Of a stretch of DNA of 41,736 nt, positions 23,860 through 32,407 are shown piece by piece (position 1 is the stretch's first letter; the number at the start of each line of letters is the position of its first letter). Below the pieces are notes generated by a model, which did not search any database, was not told where the DNA came from, and saw only the letters and a list, made by a program, of their open reading frames with translations. Source of the DNA: Thermoproteota archaeon (GTDB lineage: Archaea > Korarchaeota > Korarchaeia > Korarchaeales > Korarchaeaceae); contig JAMOVA010000068.1 of assembly GCA_027061785.1 (NCBI GenBank), positions 1 to 41,736 on the forward strand, given 5' to 3'. The position numbers were made by a program, and so were the translations under genes.

Positions 23860-24732
23860 ATGCCCCGTTTAGGGTGGAACTGTGATGCCCTTGGAACGGA
23901 CTCCGTCCTCCTAGTGGTCGATCATCCGAGATTAGAGGAGAAACTCATTTACAACTCCTTGAGGGAAAAGGGCATTAAAGTAGGGATCCTGAACGTGACT
24001 TCAACACCGCTACCGATAAACGGGGTGAAGATCCCGGGAATAGCTCTCATAAGGACAGTGGGGATGTTCAGGGGAGTCAGATCTTCTGCCGTGCTGGAAT
24101 CCATGGGTTCTCACACCATAAACAGCAGTTCGACGATAATGACCTGCGGGGACAAGGTACTCACATATTCGGCCCTTTCCAAGCTAGGGATACCGATCCC
24201 CAAGAGCTTACTGGCGCTGGGAAGGGACGCGGTTCTCAAGGCCTACGGGGAGTTCCAGGGAGTGGTCGTGGATAAGCCACCCTTGGGCAGCTGGGGGAGG
24301 ATGATCTCACTCGTTAAGAGCGCTGAGATGGCGGCACAGATTGCTGATGCGAGGGGGATGATGCCCAGCAGCGTGAGGGGGCACGTCATACAGGAGTACG
24401 TCGAGACCGGTGGCAGGGACATAAGGTGTCTCGTCTTGGGTGGCAGGATGATCGGATGCATGGAGAGGATGGCGTCCAGAGGATGGAAGAGCAATGTGGC
24501 GCTTGGGGGAAAAGTAAGGCCAGTTGAGGTGACTGGCGAGATCGAGGAGCTCTCCTTGAAAGCGGCGGAAGCTGTGAAGGGAGAATTCGTGGCCGTGGAT
24601 CTTCTCTCCAACGAGGAGATTTTAGTAAATGAGGTCAACGGAATCCCCGAGTTCAAGGGCTTCATCAGGGCTACCGGAGTCGATGTAGCCAGAGAGCTCG
24701 CCTCGTACGTATGGGAGGTGCTCAGGTCTTGA
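23860..24732 (+). CDS. argX: ArgX, LysW-glutamate ligase (ATP-grasp)
   Basis: ArgX joins glutamate to the C-terminal Glu of the carrier LysW to begin carrier-bound arginine synthesis. The 290-residue RimK-like ATP-grasp protein has VVVDKPPLGSWGRMISL (nucleotide loop), IQEYVETGGRDIRCLV and the metal-binding end VNEVNGIPEFKGF. The EFKGFIRATG signature is that of ArgX, against EFKN in LysX. Start is doubtful: ATG 23860 forms part of a TTTTTATATG box, and family homology begins near residue 15 (SVLLVVDHPRLEEK). However, no other canonical codon lies between 23863 and GTG 23914. GAGAGGA at 23843-23849 is 10 nt upstream of the ATG. The gene overlaps lysY by TTGA. Confidence 0.8.
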   Translation: MPRLGWNCDALGTDSVLLVVDHPRLEEKLIYNSLREKGIKVGILNVTSTPLPINGVKIPGIALIRTVGMFRGVRSSAVLESMGSHTINSSSTIMTCGDKVLTYSALSKLGIPIPKSLLALGRDAVLKAYGEFQGVVVDKPPLGSWGRMISLVKSAEMAAQIADARGMMPSSVRGHVIQEYVETGGRDIRCLVLGGRMIGCMERMASRGWKSNVALGGKVRPVEVTGEIEELSLKAAEAVKGEFVAVDLLSNEEILVNEVNGIPEFKGFIRATGVDVARELASYVWEVLRS

Positions 24733-25751
24733 GAGTGGCCGTTTTCGGGGCTTCGGGCTATACGGGCGGGGAGCTGCTGAGGATCCTGGTCTCCCATCCG
24801 GCCTTCACGGTGACGGTGGTCACGTCCAGGGAGTATGCTGGTAAGCCCATCTACATGGCGCATCCCCATCTGAAGGGGCTGCTCTCGCTGAAGTTCATCA
24901 AGCTGGAGGAGGCCCTAAATAAGGAGTTTGATTACGCACTTCTCGCCCTCCCTCACGGCATCTCCAAGGACGTGGTTCCCTCCCTGCTTGAGAGGGGGAT
25001 CGGGGTGGTCGATCTGGGGGCCGATTTCAGGCTGAAGGACCCGTCCCTCTACGAGACGTGGTACGGGTGGAAGCATCCGAATCCCGAGCTGCTGGAAGAG
25101 GCGGTTTACGGACTGCCCGAGCTGCACAGGGGCGAGATAAGGAACGCGAGGCTCGTGGCCTCACCGGGGTGCAACGCGACGGCCACGATACTGGCCTCCG
25201 CTCCCTTGGTTAAGCTGGGGGCGAGGAAGGTGCTCGCGGACGTCAAGGTCGGTAGCAGCGAAGCAGGATCCAAGCCATCGAGGGGAACCCACCATCCCGA
25301 GAGGAGCGGCGCCATAAGGCCCTACTCACCCTCGGGACACAGGCATCAGGTGGAGGCATCCCAGGAGCTCTCCCTGCTCGCGGGGGAGGAGGTGAGGGTC
25401 AGCATGGTACCCCACTCCGTCGGTTCCGTCAGGGGAGCCTTTGCCAGCGCGCACGCGGAGCTGGAGGTGGACGAGGGCGAGCTGTGGAGGGCATTCGCCA
25501 GGTTCTACTCCAATGAACCCTTCGTCAGGGTCATGCAGAGGGGATCATACCCGAACGTGAAGAACGTGCTGGGAAGCAACTTCGCTGACGTGGGGTTCGC
25601 ATCGGATCCCTCCCTTCCTAGGGCTTCAGGATTCGCGGCGATAGACAACCTCATGAAGGGGGCGGCGGGACAGGCCATTCAATCCCTCAACCTGATGGCC
25701 GGCTTGGAGGAGACCACCGGACTGATGTACCCCCCGCTTAGCCCGGCGTAG
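24729..25751 (+). CDS. lysY: LysY/ArgC, LysW-carried aminoadipyl/glutamyl phosphate reductase
   Basis: This NADPH-dependent enzyme reduces the carrier-bound acyl phosphate to the semialdehyde. The nucleotide-binding turn is VAVFGASGYTGGELLRIL, the active cysteine is Cys148 in SPGCNATATIL, and HHPERSGAIRPYSPSGHRHQ and PHSVGSVRGAF are family blocks. I choose TTG 24729 over ATG 24711: a full GGGAGGTG (24712-24719) is nine nt upstream, and the protein then starts directly in the first beta strand (340 residues). With one copy and both ArgX and LysX present, it probably works in both pathways, as in Sulfolobus. Confidence 0.9.
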   Translation: MRVAVFGASGYTGGELLRILVSHPAFTVTVVTSREYAGKPIYMAHPHLKGLLSLKFIKLEEALNKEFDYALLALPHGISKDVVPSLLERGIGVVDLGADFRLKDPSLYETWYGWKHPNPELLEEAVYGLPELHRGEIRNARLVASPGCNATATILASAPLVKLGARKVLADVKVGSSEAGSKPSRGTHHPERSGAIRPYSPSGHRHQVEASQELSLLAGEEVRVSMVPHSVGSVRGAFASAHAELEVDEGELWRAFARFYSNEPFVRVMQRGSYPNVKNVLGSNFADVGFASDPSLPRASGFAAIDNLMKGAAGQAIQSLNLMAGLEETTGLMYPPLSPA

Positions 25752-25759
25752 GTGGTGAC

Positions 25760-26542
25760 ATGATAGTCGTGAAGGTGGGAGGGAGGACCCTCGACAACTT
25801 CCCCTCCATAGCCAAGGACTTGGAGAAACATCAGCCGTTCGTGCTGGTTCACGGTGGGGGTGATCTAGTCACCGAGTACTCCAAGAGAATGGGAGTGGAT
25901 CCCAAGATAGTGGTGTCGCCCTCAGGCATAAGGAGCAGGTACACCGACGAGGACGAGCTGGAAGTGTTCACGATGGTGCTGGCTGGAAAGGTCAACAAGG
26001 AACTGGTCTCCACGCTCCTCGACTTGGGCATCCAAGCTGTGGGGATTTCCGGCGTGGACGGTCCTACATTGATCGCCAGGAGGAAGAGGAGGATAGTCGT
26101 CTTGGAGAGGGGGAGGAGGAGAGTGATACCCGGTGGCTACACCGGGAAGATCGAGGAGGTCAGGGTGGATCTCATCCGCCTCCTCTTGGACTCGGGGTAC
26201 AGCGCGGTCGTAGCCCCTCTAGCTAGGGGAACGGAGGGCGAGATGCTGAACGTGGATGGTGATCAAGCCGCCTCCAAGCTCTCCATCGCTCTGAAGCCCG
26301 CGTACCTCATCCTGCTGTCCGATGTGGAGGGGGTAATGTGGGAGGGGGATGTCGTGAAGAGGCTGACGCCCGAGGAAGCCGAGGAGCTGGCTGCTAAGTT
26401 AGGGGCTGGCATGAACCGGAAGCTCATGATGGCCGCGGAGGTGGCGCGGTCCGGGGTGCGGGTTGCCATCTCCAGCGGCCTGGCGGACGAACCCGTTACC
26501 CAAGCCTTAAACGGCGCTGGCACGCACGTCGTTCCTAGCTAG
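25760..26542 (+). CDS. lysZ: LysZ/ArgB, LysW-carried aminoadipate/glutamate kinase
   Basis: An amino acid kinase of 260 residues that phosphorylates the carrier-bound substrate. Landmarks: VVKVGGRTL at the N-terminus, LVHGGGDLVTEYSKRMG, the GVDGPTL loop, LNVDGDQAA and LLSDVEGVMW, and a final GTHVVPS typical of the family. ATG 25760 follows GGTGGTGAC, eight nt after the lysY stop. The single copy is likely shared between lysine and arginine branches. Confidence 0.9.
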   Translation: MIVVKVGGRTLDNFPSIAKDLEKHQPFVLVHGGGDLVTEYSKRMGVDPKIVVSPSGIRSRYTDEDELEVFTMVLAGKVNKELVSTLLDLGIQAVGISGVDGPTLIARRKRRIVVLERGRRRVIPGGYTGKIEEVRVDLIRLLLDSGYSAVVAPLARGTEGEMLNVDGDQAASKLSIALKPAYLILLSDVEGVMWEGDVVKRLTPEEAEELAAKLGAGMNRKLMMAAEVARSGVRVAISSGLADEPVTQALNGAGTHVVPS

Positions 26543-26589
26543 GAATTTTCCACTATTTTCCGATATTCGTCCTATATAGTTCGAGGATA

Positions 26590-26601
26590 ACGTTTATATT
26601 A
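26590..26601 (+). promoter_or_regulatory. Internal TATA-like box before lysW
   Basis: ACGTTTATATTA lies in the only sizeable gap (89 nt) inside the pathway cluster, 31-42 nt before the lysW ATG. It can make a separate lysW-lysX-lysJ-lysK transcript, so carrier protein supply could be set apart from argX-lysY-lysZ. Confidence 0.55.
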
Positions 26602-26631
26602 TGGGGTATTCGTATCGCGTGGTGCGAAGAT

Positions 26632-26802
26632 ATGGAGGCCGAGTGTCCAATCTGCGGTTCCCCGGTGGAACTCCCAGATGATGTCATGGCGGGCGAGCTC
26701 CTCGAGTGTCCCTCCTGCGGGGCCACCTTAGAGGTATATGAGCAGGATGGAACGTTTCTACTGAAGGAGGCTGAAGAGATAGGCGAGGACTGGGGAGAAT
26801 GA
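26632..26802 (+). CDS. lysW: LysW, amino-group carrier protein
   Basis: An acidic zinc-ribbon protein of 56 residues. The alpha-amino group of aminoadipate or glutamate is bound to its C-terminal glutamate, protecting the substrate and guiding the pathway enzymes. Zinc ligands are C5PIC8 and C26PSC29, and the tail ends in the invariant EDWGE. The ATG is at 26632, with GGTG and a short leader upstream. The stop overlaps the lysX start (ATGA). Confidence 0.95.
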   Translation: MEAECPICGSPVELPDDVMAGELLECPSCGATLEVYEQDGTFLLKEAEEIGEDWGE

Positions 26803-27632
26803 GGGTAGCCCTGGTCTACGAGAGATTGAGGGAGGAGGAAAGGCAGCTCATAAGGGCTATCGAGGAGCTAGGGCACGAGCCAGTACCTTTACACCTCAAC
26901 TCGAACTTCTTCCCGCTGGATCATGGGGAGACCTTTGAGGCCGATGCGGCCCTGATAAGGGCGATCAGCGCCGCCAAGGCGCACGCGTCGGCTGTGACCC
27001 TGTCCAGTCTGGGGGTGAGGGTGGTTAACTCGCCCGAGGTCCTGTCTATCTGTGGAAACAAGCTGACAACCACAGCTAGGCTTTCGGAGGCTGGGATCCC
27101 CACTCCCAAGACGGCGGTAGCGTTCTCGCTCGAGGGTGCCCTGGAAGCGGCCAAGTCCATCGGATATCCCGTGGTGATCAAACCGGTCAACGGGAGCTGG
27201 GGGAGGCTGGTATCCCTGGCGCAGGATGAGGAGGAGTTGAGGACCATACTGGAGCATCGGGAGGCGATCCCCTCACCCTACTACAGGATCCACTACATTC
27301 AGGAGTTCATAAGGAAGCCCGGGAGGGACGTAAGGGCTTACGGGACCGAGAAGGCCTTCATCACGGCCATCTACAGGGTGTCGGATCACTGGGTCACCAA
27401 CACCGCCAGGGGGGCCAAGGCCGTGCCGGCCGAGTACAGGGAAGATCTCGCCGATCTCGTTATTAGAACAGCTGAGGCGCTGGGAGGCGGATTCCTCGGC
27501 GTGGACATCGCGGAGGACGAGGAGAGGGGACTTGTGGTGATAGAGGTGAACGGAGTCACCGAGTTCAAGAACGCAGCCCGCGTCACCGGCGTGGACATCG
27601 CGAAGGAGCTCGTGAGTTACGCGGTGGGGTGA
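26799..27632 (+). CDS. lysX: LysX, LysW-aminoadipate ligase (ATP-grasp)
   Basis: LysX uses ATP to join alpha-aminoadipate to LysW, the first carrier step of lysine synthesis. The 277-residue protein has VVIKPVNGSWGRLVSLA, YIQEFIRKPGRDVRAYG and VIEVNGVTEFKNAARVTGVD. The EFKN motif marks the LysX type and distinguishes it from the EFKGF ArgX encoded upstream. The two proteins are paralogues over their length. It is coupled to lysW by a 4-nt overlap and followed by lysJ after six nt. Confidence 0.92.
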   Translation: MRVALVYERLREEERQLIRAIEELGHEPVPLHLNSNFFPLDHGETFEADAALIRAISAAKAHASAVTLSSLGVRVVNSPEVLSICGNKLTTTARLSEAGIPTPKTAVAFSLEGALEAAKSIGYPVVIKPVNGSWGRLVSLAQDEEELRTILEHREAIPSPYYRIHYIQEFIRKPGRDVRAYGTEKAFITAIYRVSDHWVTNTARGAKAVPAEYREDLADLVIRTAEALGGGFLGVDIAEDEERGLVVIEVNGVTEFKNAARVTGVDIAKELVSYAVG

Positions 27633-27638
27633 GGTGAA

Positions 27639-28784
27639 GTGGTCTCCCTCATCTCCTTCTACGGGTTCAGGGGCCTCAAACTCGTGAGGGGAGAGGGCCA
27701 ATACGTGTGGGACTCGGAGGGAAAGCGCTATCTGGACGCCCACACCGGTCACGGTGCTGCCTTCCTCGGACACAGGCCTCCCAAAGTGATAGAGGCCATC
27801 CAAGAACAGATGAACTCGATAATGGTGGTCACCCCGAGCTTCGTGAGCGAGTCAATGGAGAGGTGCCTCTCCTCCCTGGGGAAGATCCTCCCCGAGGGAT
27901 TGAACCACGTGTACTTCCAAAACAGCGGAACCGAGGCCGTGGAGCTGGCGTTGAAGCTTGCTTTCAAGGCGACAGGCAGGAAAGGGGTGGTGGCCTTCAT
28001 GGGGAGCTTCCACGGCAGGACGCTTGGCTCCCTCTCCGTGACCTGGAACCCGAAGTACAGGAAGGGCTATCCTCTGATAGATGTGAGGTTCGGGAGGTTC
28101 AACGATCCGTCCTCGGCCGATCTGATAGATGAGGAGGTTGCTGCAGCCATAGTCGAACCAATTCAGGGGGAGAGCGGCGTCAGGCCCTCGACCTCCGAAT
28201 TCCTCGGGACGTTGAGGAAGGCCTGTGACGAGCACGGTTCCGTCCTGATATTCGATGAAGTCCAGAGCGGGTTCGGCAGAACCGGCGAGGTGTGGGCCCA
28301 CTGGACCAGAGGAGTCGAGCCGGACATCATGACCGCTGGCAAGAGCATGGGCGGCGGATTCCCCGTCAGCATGGTGGCCGCAAAGGAGTGGGTGATCGAA
28401 TCCCTCAAAGGAGGAGAGCACGGTTCCACCCATGGAGGTAATCCACTGGCCTGCGCCGCGGTCTACGGAGGCGTATCCACACTGCTCGAGGATAACGTGC
28501 CCTCCAGAGCTGCCAAGATGGGTGAAGAGCTGATCAAGGGATTGAGGGACGTGGAATCACGCCTCATAAGGGATGTGAGAGGGGAAGGACTCATGATCGG
28601 GGTTGAACTCAGGGCTGATGTCGGACCCGTCCTCAGGAGGCTGCAACAGAGGGGGATCTTAGCCCTCAGGGCGGGAAGGACCGTCCTCAGACTACTCCCT
28701 CCCTACTTGATAACCGAGGAGGACGTGAGAAGGATTGTGGAGGAGGTGGAAAGTGCCCTCATCCACGGAATCGGGAGTCGATGA
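27639..28784 (+). CDS. lysJ: LysJ/ArgD, LysW-carried semialdehyde aminotransferase
   Basis: A class III PLP aminotransferase of 381 residues that converts the carrier-bound semialdehyde to LysW-lysine or LysW-ornithine. Landmarks: NSGTEAVELALKLA, GSFHGRTLGSLS, the Asp site in LIFDEVQSGFGRTG, and PLP-lysine Lys235 in TAGKSMGGGFP. The GTG start (27639) follows GAGGTG with very short spacing. The 3' end overlaps lysK by 32 nt. Confidence 0.92.
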   Translation: MVSLISFYGFRGLKLVRGEGQYVWDSEGKRYLDAHTGHGAAFLGHRPPKVIEAIQEQMNSIMVVTPSFVSESMERCLSSLGKILPEGLNHVYFQNSGTEAVELALKLAFKATGRKGVVAFMGSFHGRTLGSLSVTWNPKYRKGYPLIDVRFGRFNDPSSADLIDEEVAAAIVEPIQGESGVRPSTSEFLGTLRKACDEHGSVLIFDEVQSGFGRTGEVWAHWTRGVEPDIMTAGKSMGGGFPVSMVAAKEWVIESLKGGEHGSTHGGNPLACAAVYGGVSTLLEDNVPSRAAKMGEELIKGLRDVESRLIRDVRGEGLMIGVELRADVGPVLRRLQQRGILALRAGRTVLRLLPPYLITEEDVRRIVEEVESALIHGIGSR

Positions 28785-29784
28785 GATCCTGCTCAAACTC
28801 TTGGAGGCTTACAGCCCTACCGGCCAGGAGGATAACGCTAGGGATGTGATAGTGGAGATCTGCGAGGACCTCGGATTGAGGGTCGAGATCGACGGGGTGG
28901 GGAACGTTCTCGCCAGTAAAGGAGGCGGCAGAGTCTGGCTCGTGAGCCACTACGACACGGTCCCCGGAAGGCTTCCCGTCAGGAGGAGCGGCAATATAAT
29001 CTCCGGTAGGGGGGCCGTGGACGCGAAGGGACCCCTCGCTGCGATGCTGATGGCAGCATCTCTCTCCAAATCGCCTGTGACGGTCGCGGCCCTCGTGGGC
29101 GAGGAAGGGGACAGTAGGGGGGCCAGGCACCTGCTCACCAAGGAGCTTCCCCCCTTCGTGGTGATAGGGGAGCCCTCCAACACCACCGGCGTCATAATAG
29201 CCTACAGGGGAGGGGCGCACCTGACCTTGAGGTGCAAGGCGGAGGGAGGTCACTCCTCATCTCCCGGAGCGTCTGCGGTGGATCTGCTCATCGAGTCCAT
29301 CTTAAGGATGAAGAAGGTAGCTCCCGGTGGGAAGTACGCTGATCCAAGCGTTGCCGCCACCATGATCAGGGGTGGGGAGGCACCTAACGTTCTCCCAAAG
29401 AGAGCTGAAGCTGTACTAGACCTGAGAGTCCCGCCGGGGATCGATCCTTCAGCTGTAATTGACGAGATGAAGTCTAACCTTCCCGAGGGCTGCGAAATCG
29501 CTGTTGGGTGGATTGTTCCACCCGTAGCTGTCAGGCCGAGCGAGCCCGTCCCCAGAGCACTGACCAGATCCATCATCTCCTCAGGAAGGAGGCCTAAGCT
29601 CCTGAGGAAATACGGATCCAGCGACATGAACCTGCTCCATGACAGGGTCGCAAGCATAGCTGCCTACGGTCCGGGAGACGGTAAGCTAGCTCACACCGAC
29701 ACGGAGTTTGTGGACGTGGAGGATTTGGAATTCGCAGTGAAAGTCTACGTTAGAACGGTGGAGTATCTATCGAACCTCAGTTGA
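28753..29784 (+). CDS. lysK: LysK, LysW-lysine/ornithine hydrolase
   Basis: An M20-family metallopeptidase that releases free lysine or ornithine from LysW. Metal-binding blocks: VSHYDTVPG (His, Asp), GRGAVDAKGPLAAML (bridging Asp), GEEGDSRGA (Glu pair) and YGPGDGKLAHTDTEFVD near the end (His). I prefer GTG 28753 (343 residues), with GGAGGTG at 28742-28748, over the longer frame from 28735, which adds a basic tail shadowing lysJ. Last gene of the cluster. Confidence 0.92.
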   Translation: MPSSTESGVDEILLKLLEAYSPTGQEDNARDVIVEICEDLGLRVEIDGVGNVLASKGGGRVWLVSHYDTVPGRLPVRRSGNIISGRGAVDAKGPLAAMLMAASLSKSPVTVAALVGEEGDSRGARHLLTKELPPFVVIGEPSNTTGVIIAYRGGAHLTLRCKAEGGHSSSPGASAVDLLIESILRMKKVAPGGKYADPSVAATMIRGGEAPNVLPKRAEAVLDLRVPPGIDPSAVIDEMKSNLPEGCEIAVGWIVPPVAVRPSEPVPRALTRSIISSGRRPKLLRKYGSSDMNLLHDRVASIAAYGPGDGKLAHTDTEFVDVEDLEFAVKVYVRTVEYLSNLS

Positions 29785-29850
29785 GGCTGCAAGCGGTCCT
29801 TCTTCCCCTGAAACGCCTACCCAGCTAGCCTCGACGCTCGAGTCATAGCC

Positions 29851-29884
29851 TTAAATTATAGTTGCGACTATAATAGTTGTGACT
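29851..29884 (+). promoter_or_regulatory. Palindrome and direct repeat over the start of the AAA ATPase gene
   Basis: TTATAGT-tgcg-ACTATAA (29856-29873) is a perfect 7-bp inverted repeat. ATAGTTGCGACT (29858-29869) recurs as ATAGTTGTGACT (29873-29884) with a 15-nt period, the second copy covering the GTG start. TTAAATTATA at 29851-29860 can act as TATA box about 24 nt before the start. The layout suits an operator for self-regulation. Confidence 0.55.
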
Positions 29885-31249
29885 CGAAAATTCATCGACA
29901 GGGAGGAGGAACTCTCCCAGCTTGAGGACAGCTGGCAAAGGGGAGACCACCTCATCATAGTGTACGGGAGGAGGAGGGTAGGGAAGACGGAACTCCTGAA
30001 GCGATTCATGACGGATAAGCCAACCGTGTACTACCTGTGCTCGCTCAGGAAGGTCCAGTACAATCTGAGGAGATTCTCCCACAAGGTGTCCGAGTTCTTG
30101 AAAATCCCCAGAATAGAGTTTTCGAGCTTTCAGGACGCTTTTGAGGCCCTGAGGGGGAGGGGTAGGGTTCTAGTCGTGATAGACGAATTCGGCTACTTGG
30201 TCAGGGACGATCCCGGAATCCTGAGTGACTTTCAGGAGATAGTGGACGAGAAGTTGAGGGATTCGGAGATCACGCTCATCCTCTGCGGATCCAGCGTCTC
30301 CTTGATGGAGACGAGGGTGATGGGGGCGAAATCCCCCCTCTACGGGAGGGCCGACAGGTATCTGAGGGTGAGGCCCTTCAAACCTGAGCATCTGGCCTCC
30401 TGGTTCCCGAATACGGCTCCGGACGACCTGATTAAGATATACGCAGTCACGGGAGGAGTGGCCAGATACCTTGAGTTCTTCTCCGGATCGGATGTGGAGG
30501 CCGAGATCGAGAGGAACTTCTTCGACCCCTCCTCCTTCCTGTACATGGATGCCATGACCCTGTTGTCCGAGGAGCTCAGGGACTACGCGACCTATTTACA
30601 GGTGCTGGAGGCCATAAGCCTGGGATATAACAGGGTCACGGAAATAGCTAACTACGCGTTCCTCCAGCCCAAGGACGTCCATTTCTACCTCAAGGTGCTC
30701 TCAACTCTGGGTATAGTCAGGAGGATAGTCCCAGTCCTGTCACCTAGGAAAACCAAGAGGGGAATATACGAAATAGTGGATAACTACTTCGACTTCTGGT
30801 TCGCGTTCGTATCACCGTTCCAGTCCGAGATAGAGTCGGGATATGGTGATCCGGTGCTGAGGAACTTCAGGGAGAAGTTCCCCGTTTACTTGGGTAGGGT
30901 GTTCGAGAGGACAGTTCGTGATCTGATAAAGCCTCTCCTGCCGTTCAGACCAATGCAGGTGGGCAGGTGGTGGCACAGGGATGTGGAGATAGATGTGGTC
31001 GCGCACGACGACTCGCACATAGCCTTCCTAGAGGTAAAGTGGTCTGATCTCTCGCTCAAGGCTGCGAGGAAACTCCTAATTTCCTTGATGGAGAAGGCCT
31101 CAAAGCTGAGGTTTGACGGGAAGAGGTATTACGGCCTCGTGGCCAAGAGTATAACTGGGAAGGAGGAGCTATCGAAAGAGGGCTTTATAGTCTATGATCT
31201 CAGGGATATTCTAACCCACAGGGACCATAGCAGTGGGAAAAACACGTAA
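29879..31249 (+). CDS. Archaeal AAA ATPase with C-terminal DUF234 domain
   Basis: The 456-residue protein has the N-terminal FIDREEEL motif, Walker A YGRRRVGKTELL, Walker B RVLVVIDEFGYL and sensor LILCGSS. A winged-helix-like linker follows, then the C-terminal DUF234 nuclease-like domain: VGRWWHRDVEIDVVA and AFLEVKW form a PD-(D/E)xK-type pattern (E-x-D, then E-x-K). This family is abundant and mobile in thermophilic archaea. Its job is not established, though links to STAND-type regulation or defence have been proposed. GTG start chosen from TATA spacing (leaderless). It stands alone between the lysine cluster and the radical SAM gene. Confidence 0.8.
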   Translation: MTRKFIDREEELSQLEDSWQRGDHLIIVYGRRRVGKTELLKRFMTDKPTVYYLCSLRKVQYNLRRFSHKVSEFLKIPRIEFSSFQDAFEALRGRGRVLVVIDEFGYLVRDDPGILSDFQEIVDEKLRDSEITLILCGSSVSLMETRVMGAKSPLYGRADRYLRVRPFKPEHLASWFPNTAPDDLIKIYAVTGGVARYLEFFSGSDVEAEIERNFFDPSSFLYMDAMTLLSEELRDYATYLQVLEAISLGYNRVTEIANYAFLQPKDVHFYLKVLSTLGIVRRIVPVLSPRKTKRGIYEIVDNYFDFWFAFVSPFQSEIESGYGDPVLRNFREKFPVYLGRVFERTVRDLIKPLLPFRPMQVGRWWHRDVEIDVVAHDDSHIAFLEVKWSDLSLKAARKLLISLMEKASKLRFDGKRYYGLVAKSITGKEELSKEGFIVYDLRDILTHRDHSSGKNT

Positions 31250-31279
31250 AGTTGTTGACGAGCTATGGGAGGAATTCAG

Positions 31280-32407
31280 TTGCCCGAAGTGAGGTTATCC
31301 GAGCTGCTCAGGTTGAAGACATCCGTGAGGGAGGAACTGGCCTCTAGGCTGGATAGAAAGGAGAGGAAGGAGGCCTTGAACGACGGACACGCCCACAGAG
31401 AGCCCAGACCCTGTGGGCTAACCGTTCACCCGGGTAGGGGATGCACCTACGCATGCATTTACTGTTACGTGGAGGACATGGGCGTACCCCGGAGGCCGGA
31501 GCCGTCCCGCCTTTCAGGCCTGCAGCTGGCCTATGCCATCGCTTCGAACCCATACACCCTTCTAGGGAAGGGAGGGACGTTCCTAGCTTTCGGCTCGGTC
31601 ACGGAGCCCTTCCTGCCGGCCATCAAGGAGAGGACCCTCGAGTACTTGGAGGCTGTATCACACTACTTGGGGAACCCGACCCAGTTCTCGACGAAGGCCT
31701 ACCTCAGCGAAGAGGATGCGGAGAAGATATGGTCCCTCGATCCCTCAGTTAGCGCCTTGGTCACCATCCCGGCACTGAGGTGGGCGGAGAGAATAGAGCC
31801 CAAAGCTCCCCCGCCGGAACTGAGGTTCAGGACCCTCAGCAACCTGCTACAGCGAGGAATACATGCATCACTCTTCCTCCGACCGCTGATCCCTGGAGTG
31901 AGTGAGGAGGATGGTCCCCTGATACTGGAAAGGGCTGCCAGCTTGGGCGTGAGAGGAGTAGTGTTGGGAGCACTCAGGGTGACCCGTCGCATCCTTAGAG
32001 AGCTCGAAGCTGTGGGTCTGGGGGGCCTAGCTGACAGGATGATCAGGGAACCGAAAAGCCCCACTGACCAGGTACCGCTGAACACGGGAGATCTGAAGAG
32101 AATGCTCTCGTCGAGGGCGAGGGCCTTGGGCCTCAAGGTGTTTCCCTCAGCCTGCTCCGCCAACGTGGATGCCCACGATCTCGGGTGCCACATGTGCAAC
32201 ATGGGTCCCTGCAACGGCCCACTGCCCGATTACGATCCTGAGGAGATAGAGCAGGCCCTGAGAGGCCTGGGAATCGAGGCTAGAATAATCCCGAAGGACA
32301 GGAAGATCCTCGCATTGGTGAAAGGAGGGTCGAAGAGGATGAGGAGGGTGAGGCATCTAGTCTCCACCGCTACCAAGAGGTTGGTGACCGTCAGGCAGAT
32401 CAGGTGA
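31280..32407 (+). CDS. Radical SAM protein, SplB/COG1533-like, with extra cysteine cluster
   Basis: The motif GRGCTYACIYCY (C60, C64, C67 counted from ATG 31265) binds the SAM [4Fe-4S] cluster. FLAFGSVTEPFLP and FSTKAYLS follow as in spore-lyase-like proteins of COG1533. Near the C-terminus C297-x10-C308-x2-C311-x4-C316 could bind a second metal or cluster. Start: ATG 31265 is possible, but GGGAGGA at 31267-31273 falls inside its first codons and stands six nt before TTG 31280, which I take as start. The 3' end overlaps the convergent regulator gene by 51 nt. Substrate unknown; no protein or RNA partner is evident nearby. Confidence 0.8.
   Translation: MPEVRLSELLRLKTSVREELASRLDRKERKEALNDGHAHREPRPCGLTVHPGRGCTYACIYCYVEDMGVPRRPEPSRLSGLQLAYAIASNPYTLLGKGGTFLAFGSVTEPFLPAIKERTLEYLEAVSHYLGNPTQFSTKAYLSEEDAEKIWSLDPSVSALVTIPALRWAERIEPKAPPPELRFRTLSNLLQRGIHASLFLRPLIPGVSEEDGPLILERAASLGVRGVVLGALRVTRRILRELEAVGLGGLADRMIREPKSPTDQVPLNTGDLKRMLSSRARALGLKVFPSACSANVDAHDLGCHMCNMGPCNGPLPDYDPEEIEQALRGLGIEARIIPKDRKILALVKGGSKRMRRVRHLVSTATKRLVTVRQIR

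Noticed and set aside
24711-24728. ATG 24711 as lysY start
   Set aside because: The codons from 24711 contain the GGGAGGTG ribosome binding site itself; TTG 24729 lies at proper spacing and starts directly at the nucleotide-binding strand.
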